A stretch of 10,918 bases of DNA from JBFHRB01 sp041591915 (GTDB lineage Bacteria; Actinomycetota; Nitriliruptoria; Nitriliruptorales; Nitriliruptoraceae), in the NCBI GenBank assembly GCA_041591915.1, contig JBFHRB010000107.1:1-10918 (forward strand). The letters are read 5' to 3'. Positions 1-6,028 of this stretch are shown piece by piece (position 1 is the stretch's first letter; every line of letters starts with the position of its first letter). A program made the position numbers and the translations under genes. The notes under the pieces were generated by a model that was given only the letters and a program-made list of their open reading frames with translations, searched no databases and had not been told where the DNA came from.

Positions 1-169
1 CCGGGCGCTCCGTTGCGCTCGGCGAAGGATCGGGAGGCATCGATCGCTGGCCGACCTGCGCGGCCGTGCAGCCGCCGAGCGCGAGCGTGCCGACGACGAG
101 ACCGGCGACGACACCGAACGTTGGACGACGATGTCTGATCGTGCGTTCATGGCCTGGGACTGATCGCAT
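1..169 (-). CDS. Lipoprotein, N-terminal part (runs off left edge)
   Basis: This is the first 56 codons of a membrane-anchored lipoprotein whose remainder lies left of the window. Starting at the ATG at 169-167, the frame has a positively charged n-region (HERTIRHRRPT), then a hydrophobic stretch (FGVVAGLVVGT), then the lipobox LALGGC with the lipidated cysteine at residue 34. After the Cys the sequence (TAAQVGQRSMPPDPSPSATERP) is rich in Pro, Ser and Ala, as expected for a flexible tether that follows lipidation by Lgt and cleavage by signal peptidase II. A G-rich ribosome-binding stretch (plus-strand 173-180 complement) lies 3 nt before the ATG. The n-region is long (17 residues), so a later start cannot be excluded, but no other ATG or GTG falls between the ATG and the hydrophobic core. 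The function of the mature protein is unknown; solute-binding proteins are common among such lipoproteins, but nothing here shows it. Confidence 0.8.
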   Translation of the reverse strand, partial: MRSVPGHERTIRHRRPTFGVVAGLVVGTLALGGCTAAQVGQRSMPPDPSPSATERP

Positions 170-290
170 GTTCCACCCCCGTGAGCGGTTGGACATCCAT
201 GGGGATAGCGGCTGCCGGCCCGGGGGCTCAGCGACGAGATGCCCACGAACGGGAAGTCCGTACGCTCAGCGAACGGCGTGCGCGATCCAA

Positions 291-308
291 CCGAGGGAGA
301 GGCCTCGG
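291..308 (-). terminator. Possible terminator hairpin after the crotonase gene
   Basis: An inverted repeat CCGAGG / CCTCGG (6-bp stem, 6-nt loop) lies 10 nt downstream of the crotonase stop codon in the minus direction. Flanking GATC sequences could extend the stem if a small bulge is allowed. No T-tract follows, so it would be a U-less hairpin terminator of the kind proposed for high-GC actinobacteria. In GC-rich DNA a 6-bp stem can arise by chance. The rest of the 170-318 gap holds nothing I can identify; it should carry the promoter of the left-edge lipoprotein gene. Confidence 0.35.
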
Positions 309-318
309 ATCGCGCCCG

Positions 319-1104
319 TCAGCGTCCGGTGAACCTGGCCTTGCGGCGTTCCAGGAACGAGCGGACGCCTTCCTGCGCATCCTCAGAGTCCATGGTCGGC
401 GTGAGCTCCGCGGCGAGGTGGTCGCGTGCTGCCGCCTCCCCCTCATCGCGGCCTATGCGTGCGTTCGCGAGCGTCACCTGCACGCCCCGTGGCGCCTGCT
501 CCGCGATGAGGTGCGCGAGCTCCTTCGCTCGGTGGAGCTGCTGGCCGGCGGGCACGACCTCCTGCACGAGCCCGATCCGGTGCGCCTCCTCCGCGCCGAA
601 CTCCTCCGCGGTGAGCAGGAACCGCATGGCGTTGCCCCAGCCGAGGCGCTCGGGGGCGCGGAAGGTCCCGCCACCGAACGGGAAGATGCCGCGCGCGATC
701 TCGAGCTGCGCGAAGCGCACGTCGTCGGCGGCGACGACGATGTCCGCCGCGAGGGCCAGCTCGATCGACAGGGTGAAGGCGATCCCCTGCACGGCGAGGA
801 CGACCGGCTTCGTCGGCGGCTCCCGCCACACGCCGAACGGATCCCGCCCGCCGCTCGGCATGACCGAGCCGAACCCGCCCTCGCGGACCGCGGGGCCGAC
901 CTCGTCGAGCGCCAGCCCGGCCGAGAAGTGATCACCGACCCCGTGGATGACCCCGCACCACAGGTCATCGTCGTCCGACAACAACGTCACGCCCTCGCAC
1001 ACGCCGGCGATCGTCGCGAGGTCCCAGGCGTTGTACTTGTCAGGTCGGTTCACGCCGATGAGGAGGACGTGGCCTTCGCGTTCGAGCAGTACCTCGTCTG
1101 CCAT
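319..1104 (-). CDS. Enoyl-CoA hydratase/isomerase (crotonase) family protein
   Basis: A 261-residue cytoplasmic protein, the usual crotonase length. Family members act on acyl-CoA thioesters (hydration, isomerisation, C-C cleavage), stabilising an enolate with an oxyanion hole. Visible hallmarks: N-terminal NRPDKYNAWD (19-28), HFSAGLALDEV (59-69, the first oxyanion-hole region), VQGIAFTLSIELALAADIV (105-123) and RFAQLEIARGIFPFGGGTFR (130-149). Two acidic residues align by context with the catalytic pair of rat enoyl-CoA hydratase: Glu115 in SIELALA and Glu135 in QLEIARG. The usual Gly-Gly-Gly before the first Glu is replaced by Thr-Leu-Ser, so oxyanion-hole geometry may differ. The start is supported by GGAGG 6 nt upstream, inside the end of the preceding gene, whose TGA lies 1 nt before this ATG. 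This implies translational coupling as the last gene of the operon. The exact substrate is unknown; hydratase is only one option. Confidence 0.9.
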   Translation of the reverse strand: MADEVLLEREGHVLLIGVNRPDKYNAWDLATIAGVCEGVTLLSDDDDLWCGVIHGVGDHFSAGLALDEVGPAVREGGFGSVMPSGGRDPFGVWREPPTKPVVLAVQGIAFTLSIELALAADIVVAADDVRFAQLEIARGIFPFGGGTFRAPERLGWGNAMRFLLTAEEFGAEEAHRIGLVQEVVPAGQQLHRAKELAHLIAEQAPRGVQVTLANARIGRDEGEAAARDHLAAELTPTMDSEDAQEGVRSFLERRKARFTGR

Positions 1105-1105
1105 G

Positions 1106-2227
1106 TCAGCCCTCCGCGCCGTCGATGAAGCCCGTCAGCCCGCTCGGGGCGTGCGGACCGATGGCCAGGAGCTCGAGGATGCCGACGCCCGTCTCCTCGC
1201 CCACGGCGACCTCGCACACCTGGTGGACGTGGAGGTGCTGGAAGTCGGTGGGGTCGAGCTCGTCCAGCTTCAGCTCCTCGGCCGCGACGAAGTCCTCGCC
1301 ACGCCAGAGCCCGTGCCCCCACTCGAGGTGCGTGTAGCCGAGCCCGCGCATCTGGTGGCGGAACCGCGGGGTGAGCCGGACCTCCAGCGGATCCGCGTCG
1401 TAGCGGTCGATCGCGATCGTCGCCGCCCTCGCCCGCCGGGTGCCGGGCTCCCAGTCGATGTCGTAGGTGACGGATCGGCCGTGTTCGATCGGCAGCTCTG
1501 GTCCGTAGACGGGGTCACCCTCGCCGGCGAGCCCGACGATCGCGGACGCGTCCATGGACCGCACGCCGCGGCTGTCCTCCATGACGGCCCCGTGCAGGCA
1601 GCGATCGGGCAGGTGGACCGGCGTCCACATCCAGAACACCTCCGGGAGCTTGCCCGACGGCGCGACCTCTGGGCCTCCCCCGAGCGGGCGTATGCCCCAC
1701 GAGCGGTCGCGGACGCCGAGCATGGATCCAGGGTCGACATCGACGATCGTCTCGCCGACCCGCACGGTCCCCGCCCACGCGCCCCACTGCGTCAGGCGCG
1801 TCGAGTCCATGACCACCCGGTTGCGGTCGCGCAGCGTCTGCTGCGGCTCCTGGACCGCCGGGGTCCGCGCGCCGAACGTGAGGTCCGCGCGCAGGTCGTG
1901 CTCCGGGGAGTCCACCGCCACCCGAAGGATCCGAAGGGGCTCGATCACCTCCACGGTGATCGGACCCACCGAGGTCTCCGTGCGGTCGAGCGGCGCACGA
2001 CCGGAGGCGAATATCGACCGCTGCACGCCGTCGATGACGATCGAGTAGGCGGCGTCGATGACCTCGCGGTTGGGGTACACGCCGAGCGTCGCCCCGACGT
2101 AGATGCCCGCGTCGAGGTCGAACCCGTTGAAGAAGTACCGGTCGTAGCGGTTGGGGTCCCCGTCCAGCGTGCTCGCCGCCGGTGCGGCGATCTGGTGGAT
2201 CGGGAAGTCGTCGGCGGGACTGAGCAT
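1106..2227 (-). CDS. Conserved protein of unknown function in a kinase-crotonase operon
   Basis: A 373-residue protein with no signal peptide or membrane segment. I do not recognise a catalytic motif. It is rich in alternating hydrophobic/polar segments typical of beta-sheet, with many Trp, His and acidic residues. Notable stretches are YDRYFFNGFDLDAGIYVG (28-45), RDRSWGIRPLGG, PEVFWMWTPVHLPD, THLEWGHGLWRGEDF and QHLHVHQVCEV near the C-terminus. The pattern recalls AttH/CrtC-like (lipocalin-type beta-barrel) proteins, or actinobacterial proteins carrying paired domains of unknown function found beside lipid-catabolism genes. That resemblance is from memory and unproven. It is second in a three-gene operon, 14 nt after the phosphotransferase stop and 1 nt before the crotonase start. 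A GGAGA ribosome-binding sequence lies about 9 nt before its ATG. It probably binds or transforms the hydrophobic substrate of the pathway, but no activity can be assigned. Confidence 0.85.
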   Translation of the reverse strand: MLSPADDFPIHQIAAPAASTLDGDPNRYDRYFFNGFDLDAGIYVGATLGVYPNREVIDAAYSIVIDGVQRSIFASGRAPLDRTETSVGPITVEVIEPLRILRVAVDSPEHDLRADLTFGARTPAVQEPQQTLRDRNRVVMDSTRLTQWGAWAGTVRVGETIVDVDPGSMLGVRDRSWGIRPLGGGPEVAPSGKLPEVFWMWTPVHLPDRCLHGAVMEDSRGVRSMDASAIVGLAGEGDPVYGPELPIEHGRSVTYDIDWEPGTRRARAATIAIDRYDADPLEVRLTPRFRHQMRGLGYTHLEWGHGLWRGEDFVAAEELKLDELDPTDFQHLHVHQVCEVAVGEETGVGILELLAIGPHAPSGLTGFIDGAEG

Positions 2228-2241
2228 CGGTGTGTCTCCGG

Positions 2242-3342
2242 TCAGCCGAGGGGGCCGGGGTCTCCCGGCGACGGCAGGTCGAGGATGGTGGCGAGGAACC
2301 GCGTGCCGAGGTTGTTGTCCTCCACGCCGCTGTCGCGCTCGAGGTGGCCCATGGCGATGATCCGCTGGGCGATGCGGAGCATGACGGTCGCGAAGCGGAA
2401 CGCCGCGAACACCTCGTACCAGTGGAGGTCACCGAGGGAGGTCCCACTGAGCTCCTCGTACAGGGCGTACGTCCCGTCGCGATCGGGGAACCCTGGCAGC
2501 CGCGGTATGCCGAGGTTCTCGCCGAGGACGCGGTCCATGGTGAAGAACCAGGCGACGTCGACCTCGCGCGGGCCGAGCGAGGCCATCTCCCAGTCCAACA
2601 CCGCGGCGACGTCCACGCCGTCGTAGATCATGTTCGAGATCCGAGCGTCACCCCAGTTGAGGACGGCCTCGGGCTCCTCGGACGGCCGGTTCTCCTCGAG
2701 CCAGGCGAGGCCCGCGTCGAGCGTGGGCATCGGACGGCCCTGCGTGGACCACTCGAGCAGATCCCGGTACTGGCCGAGCTGCTGGGCCGTCCCGGTGGCG
2801 CCGAAGCGCGATCGGTCGAGGAAGCCGAGCCCGAGCTCGTGTGGATCGAGCGCATGCATCCGGGCCAGCACGTCCAGCGAATTGCGCAGCAGCGCCGACT
2901 GCTCCCGTGCCGGTAGCTCCTTGACCCAGCCCTCCATCGTGTAGGGCGGGCTGTCCGACGGGACCCGGCCGTCGACCCGCTCCATGACGAGGAAGGGTGA
3001 GCCCAGGACACTCGCGTCCTCCTCGAAGGCGACGACCGGCGGCACGGGCACATCCGTGCGGCTCCCGAGTGCCGACATGATCTTGTACTGCGCCAGCATG
3101 TCGTACTCGCGGAACACCGTGTGCCCCGTAGGCCTGGTACGCAGCACGTGGCGGCGCGGGCCGTCGCCGGCCTCGACGTCGAACAGGAACGTCTCCGACG
3201 AGAAGCCGGCGCCGGACGGCGCCTCGAAGGTCGTGATCCGAGCGTCCTCGCCGAAGTGCCCGGCGAGCCACGTCTCGAGGTCCGCTCGGAGGGCCGCGAC
3301 ATCCTGGCCGAGACTCGGCGCCGCGTCGTCTGCGCTGCTCAC
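2242..3342 (-). CDS. APH-family phosphotransferase (ACAD10/LvaA-like kinase fold)
   Basis: A 366-residue kinase of the aminoglycoside phosphotransferase / choline kinase fold. Visible features: an N-terminal lobe with GAGFSSETFLFDV (glycine-containing nucleotide loop) and HVLRTRP (candidate ATP-contacting basic residue); VMERVDGR at the hinge; the Brenner-type catalytic loop NWGDARISNM with Asp232 and Asn237; and VLDWEMASLGP with the metal-binding Asp250. The usual His of HGD is Trp here (WGD), as in many environmental members. I chose GTG at 3342 because GAGGGAGGG sits just upstream. A longer open frame to 3660 would add a low-complexity Ser/Ala tail that is only the antisense of the divergent gene. 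It is the first gene of the operon with the unknown protein and the crotonase. Relatives include the kinase domain of ACAD10/11 and LvaA of levulinate catabolism, which phosphorylate 4-hydroxyacyl-CoAs. Antibiotic resistance is less likely given the neighbours. Confidence 0.88.
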   Translation of the reverse strand: MSSADDAAPSLGQDVAALRADLETWLAGHFGEDARITTFEAPSGAGFSSETFLFDVEAGDGPRRHVLRTRPTGHTVFREYDMLAQYKIMSALGSRTDVPVPPVVAFEEDASVLGSPFLVMERVDGRVPSDSPPYTMEGWVKELPAREQSALLRNSLDVLARMHALDPHELGLGFLDRSRFGATGTAQQLGQYRDLLEWSTQGRPMPTLDAGLAWLEENRPSEEPEAVLNWGDARISNMIYDGVDVAAVLDWEMASLGPREVDVAWFFTMDRVLGENLGIPRLPGFPDRDGTYALYEELSGTSLGDLHWYEVFAAFRFATVMLRIAQRIIAMGHLERDSGVEDNNLGTRFLATILDLPSPGDPGPLG

Positions 3343-3345
3343 GTG

Positions 3346-3354
3346 CCCTCCCTC
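3346..3354 (-). promoter_or_regulatory. Ribosome-binding site fixing the phosphotransferase start
   Basis: On the minus strand GAGGGAGGG is followed by 3 nt and then GTG. It is the only strong Shine-Dalgarno-like sequence I found near the 5' end of this reading frame. It decides the GTG start over upstream in-frame alternatives reaching to 3660. Confidence 0.7.
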
Positions 3355-3376
3355 GCCCGGCGCGGACGGTAGGCCG

Positions 3377-3430
3377 GGGGGGAGCCGTTCGGCCACTCCG
3401 CCGGGGGGAGCCGTTCGGCCACTCCGCCGG
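3377..3430. repeat. 26-bp tandem direct repeat in a divergent promoter region
   Basis: Two adjacent copies of a 26-bp unit overlap in a shared G/C tail. Each begins with a G-run followed by AGCCGTTCGGCCACTCC. The G-run is seven long in the first copy and six in the second; the rest is identical. Each unit contains a dyad: GGAG...CTCC enclosing CCG-TT-CGG. A further small inverted repeat, CGGTC-A-GACCG, follows at 3428-3438. The position, about 35-90 bp upstream of the minus-strand phosphotransferase start and 80-135 bp upstream of the plus-strand start, fits a two-site operator or a recent slippage duplication. No regulator can be named. Confidence 0.8.
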
Positions 3431-3476
3431 TCAGACCGCTGCGCACGGGAGCCCACTGGCTCGTCGGGACGGCAAC

Positions 3477-3482
3477 TAGCAT
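3477..3482 (+). promoter_or_regulatory. Weak candidate -10 element for the stress-fusion operon
   Basis: TAGCAT fits the TANNNT consensus of actinobacterial housekeeping sigma promoters. It lies 30 nt before the proposed TTG start, which would give a short leader. No convincing -35 hexamer is seen at 16-18 nt upstream. This is a low-confidence guess. Confidence 0.22.
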
Positions 3483-3511
3483 CCGCCGTCCACGCGCACA
3501 CAGGCCGAGCG

Positions 3512-5479
3512 TTGAGCGACCTCGAACCGGACCCGGCTCCGTCCGCGCCGCCCGAGGAGGTCGAGGACGACGCCGCGGCCGATGCGGTGGACGACGGGGC
3601 CGCGGGAGCGGACGGGGCGCCCGACGTCGCGTCGGCGGCCTCGGACGACGCGAGCGACACGAGCGGCGCGACGACCGAGGACCCCTCGGTCGATCACGGC
3701 CACGCGACCACCGTCATCGTCCCCATCGGCAACCCCGACACGGCCGAGGACCTCCTGAGCATCGCCTGTGCCGTCGCGCAGAGCCAGGACGGCCGAGTCA
3801 TCGCCCTCTCGGTCGTGACCGGGGACGCCGAGGTCGAGGCCAACCTCGAAGTCGTCTCCGAGGTCAAGCGGATCGTCGCGCACTACAACGACACGCACGA
3901 GGGCATCGAGGTCTCCTCGCTCGGGCGTCAGGCGTCGAGCATCGCGCGCGGCATCCTCGACGCCGTGTCACAGACCGGCGCCGACCTGCTCGTCCTCGGC
4001 GCCGCACCGCCTGAGCCGGGGCGCATCTCGCTCGGCAAGATCGTCGAGAGCGTCGTCGACGCCGCCCACTGCGACGTCGTCGTCTACCGCCCCGGTGCCG
4101 GCGACATCGATCACGTCCGGCGCGTCGTCGTCGGGCTCGACGGAACCGACGCCGGCGCCGAGGCGGCCCGCACGGCGATGCGCATCGCCGACGGACTCGG
4201 GGCCGAGGTCCTGGCGGTCGGCGTGCAGTCGGACGAGGCGCCGCCTGACCTCGGGCGCCGCCTCATCGAGCGCTCGCTGCGTGACGTGCCGAACACCGAC
4301 GCGGTGACCACCGCCGTCGCGCGGTCGGAGGGGATCGCGTCCGGCCTCCTCTCACGCACCCGGCGACGTGACCTGCTGGTCGTCGGACTCCCGCCCCGGG
4401 CGCCGTGGCGCGTCGGAGGGCTCGGCCGGACGACGCTGGCACTGCTCGAGCGATCCGTCGGGCCAGTCGTGCTCGTCCGGCGATCCGGCGTCGTGGCCGG
4501 CCGCGCGGGCCACCTCCAGCGAGCGCTCGCCTGGCTCCACCCGCGCCTGACCGACGTCGAGCGCGAGACCGTCATGTGGCGCGCGGGTCCCAACTCGTCG
4601 ATCACGCTCGACTTCCTGATGCTGTCCCTGCTGTCCTCGCTGCTGGCCTCGTTCGGGCTGCTGCTCGACAGCCCCGCGGTCGTCATCGGGGCCATGCTGA
4701 TCGCCCCGCTCATGAGCCCCCTGAGCGCGTTCGCCGTCGGCCTGACGACCGTCGACTGGCGTGTCGTCGTGCAGTCGGCCCGAACGGTCGCTGCGGGCTT
4801 CCTGTCGGTCCTCGCCGTCTCCCTGCTGGTCGGGCTCGTCTCCCGGATCGACGCGGCGTCCACGGAGATGCTGGCGCGCACGCAGCCGGGCTGGCTCGAC
4901 CTCGGGGTCGGCCTGGCGGCCGGCCTCGCGGGTGGGTACGCGACCGCACGCAAGGACATCCCGGCCGCCCTCGCCGGTGTCGCCATCTCCGCGGCCCTCG
5001 TCCCGCCGGTCTGCGTCGTCGGGCTCTCGCTCGCACTGGGCGAGTGGGACTTCGCGCTGGGTGCCTTCATCCTCTTCAGCGCGAACATCATCTCCATCGC
5101 GATCTCGGCCGCGCTCGTGTTCTGGTGGCTCGGGCTGCGGACCGGCCCGACGCTGATCGCACGGATCGCGCCGGCGATCGCCGTCGCGGTCGCGCTCAGC
5201 GTGACTGCCATCGCGATCATCGGGCCCCGCCCGGACCCGGTGTCACCCGCCGCCGTGGAGGAGGCGTTGATCCTCACCATCGGCACAACGGCCAGCGACG
5301 TCCAGGTCGTGTCGGTCCGGACCGACACGGAGCGTCCGCGGACCGTGACGGCCGTGGTCCAGACCGACGGGGACGTCTCCCCCCGGGATGTCGCACTGGT
5401 CGAGCAGTCGCTCCGCCGGCAGCTCGGCGAGGAGATCACGCTCCGGATCGTCGTCGAGCAGGTCATCCATGCCGGATGA
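3512..5479 (+). CDS. Universal stress protein (x2)-DUF389 membrane fusion protein
   Basis: A 655-residue protein with three parts. Residues 1-62 are a low-complexity, strongly acidic Asp/Glu/Ala-rich tail. Residues 64-195 and about 202-325 are two UspA-like alpha/beta domains, each ending in a hydrophobic strand (DLLVLGAAP; DLLVVGLPP) followed by a Gly-containing loop (GRISLGKIVESV; GGLGRTTLALLERS) and a closing strand (CDVVVYRP; GPVVLVRR), the family nucleotide-binding pattern. Residues 364-571 hold about seven membrane segments with the DUF389 signature IGAMLIAPLMSPLSAFAVG (392-410). A soluble tail follows (574-655). The start is uncertain: TTG at 3512 has only a weak GCCGAG upstream, and GTG at 3587 inside the acidic tail is an alternative. 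The open frame upstream of 3512 is antisense to the phosphotransferase. It is first in an operon with GNAT and a histidine kinase. The likely role is nucleotide- or stress-responsive control of a membrane function; the DUF389 activity is unknown. Confidence 0.87.
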   Translation: MSDLEPDPAPSAPPEEVEDDAAADAVDDGAAGADGAPDVASAASDDASDTSGATTEDPSVDHGHATTVIVPIGNPDTAEDLLSIACAVAQSQDGRVIALSVVTGDAEVEANLEVVSEVKRIVAHYNDTHEGIEVSSLGRQASSIARGILDAVSQTGADLLVLGAAPPEPGRISLGKIVESVVDAAHCDVVVYRPGAGDIDHVRRVVVGLDGTDAGAEAARTAMRIADGLGAEVLAVGVQSDEAPPDLGRRLIERSLRDVPNTDAVTTAVARSEGIASGLLSRTRRRDLLVVGLPPRAPWRVGGLGRTTLALLERSVGPVVLVRRSGVVAGRAGHLQRALAWLHPRLTDVERETVMWRAGPNSSITLDFLMLSLLSSLLASFGLLLDSPAVVIGAMLIAPLMSPLSAFAVGLTTVDWRVVVQSARTVAAGFLSVLAVSLLVGLVSRIDAASTEMLARTQPGWLDLGVGLAAGLAGGYATARKDIPAALAGVAISAALVPPVCVVGLSLALGEWDFALGAFILFSANIISIAISAALVFWWLGLRTGPTLIARIAPAIAVAVALSVTAIAIIGPRPDPVSPAAVEEALILTIGTTASDVQVVSVRTDTERPRTVTAVVQTDGDVSPRDVALVEQSLRRQLGEEITLRIVVEQVIHAG

Positions 5480-5984
5480 CCTGATGATCCGGCACCTCGA
5501 GGAGGCCGACCTCCCCACCGTGCTGGCCCTCAACGCTGGCGCGGTCCCGGGCGTCGGCGAGATCGACCGCGCACGGCTCGACGACCTGCTGGCGTGGGCC
5601 ACCGTCGCGCCAGCGGCTGTCGACGCATACGAGCGGCTGGTCGGTTTCGCCATCGCCCTGGGCCCCGGACAGCCCTACGAGAGTCCGAACTACCGCTGGT
5701 TCGCCGACACCTACGACTCGTTCCTGTACGTCGACCGGGTCGTGGTCGCGCCGAACGTCCGAGGCGCCGGCATCGGCTCTGCCCTCTACGCACACCTCGA
5801 GCACGCGGCCGAGGGTGCCGAGGTCCTGTGCGCCGAAGTCAACGTGCGCCCACGCAACGACACCTCCCTGGCCTTCCACGCGGCCCGCGGGTTCGAGGAG
5901 GTCGGGCAGCAGGAGGTGTACGAGGGCGCCTATCTCGTGAGCCTGATGGCGAAGCCCCTGCGCGCGACCCGCCCGACGGAGTAG
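5469..5984 (+). CDS. GNAT-family N-acetyltransferase
   Basis: A 171-residue cytoplasmic acetyltransferase expected to move an acetyl group from acetyl-CoA to an amine; the acceptor is unknown. Motif A is clear: VDRVVVAPNVRGAGIGSALY (88-107), with the pyrophosphate-binding R98-G-A-G-I-G103 loop. Motif B follows as NDTSLAFHAARGF (130-142). The N-terminal part (IRHLEEADLPTVLALN) is the usual first strand and helix. The PYESPNYRWFADTYDSFLYVDR stretch resembles a predicted-acetyltransferase subgroup I recall as COG3818. The ATG at 5469 overlaps the upstream gene by 11 nt, with AGCAGG upstream. The ATG at 5484, 4 nt after that gene's stop, is an alternative that would remove five residues. The overlap implies translational coupling with the stress-protein/DUF389 fusion. 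The longer open frame from 5388 is rejected as a Ser/Arg-rich frame-shadow of the preceding gene. Confidence 0.9.
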   Translation: MPDDLMIRHLEEADLPTVLALNAGAVPGVGEIDRARLDDLLAWATVAPAAVDAYERLVGFAIALGPGQPYESPNYRWFADTYDSFLYVDRVVVAPNVRGAGIGSALYAHLEHAAEGAEVLCAEVNVRPRNDTSLAFHAARGFEEVGQQEVYEGAYLVSLMAKPLRATRPTE

Positions 5985-6012
5985 CGTCGCCACCGGCGGT
6001 GACGGGGGCGTC
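5985..6012 (+). other. Two mutually exclusive small stems between GNAT and kinase genes
   Basis: Directly after the GNAT stop, CGTCGCC (5985-5991) can pair with GGTGACG (5998-6004), with one G-U pair and a 6-nt loop. The GACG at 6001-6004 can instead pair with CGTC at 6009-6012 around a GGGG loop. The kinase ribosome-binding sequence begins at 6016. The arrangement could tune read-through or translation, but such short stems are common by chance in this base composition. Confidence 0.25.
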
Positions 6013-6028
6013 AGCGGAGCAGGACGAG

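Noticed and set aside
947..2626. A 559-codon plus-strand open frame
   Set aside because: It spans three minus-strand genes antisense, has no recognisable domain and no ribosome-binding sequence; the minus-strand genes have clear family motifs.
2242..3342. Aminoglycoside resistance gene
   Set aside because: The fold is shared, but the operon with a crotonase and the WGD catalytic loop fit catabolic kinases better; no resistance-specific feature is seen.
3377..3430. CRISPR array
   Set aside because: Only two directly abutting copies without spacers; no cas genes are in the window.
2984..3511. N-terminal extension of the stress-fusion gene
   Set aside because: It is antisense to the phosphotransferase and crosses the tandem repeat; the residues do not resemble a domain.
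3343..3660. N-terminal extension of the phosphotransferase
   Set aside because: The added residues are Ser/Ala/Gly-rich and antisense to the stress-fusion gene; the GTG at 3342 has a strong ribosome-binding sequence.
5594..6028. N-terminal extension of the histidine kinase
   Set aside because: It overlaps the GNAT gene in another frame and is Arg/Pro-rich; the ATG at 6029 is well placed after GGAG/AGGA.
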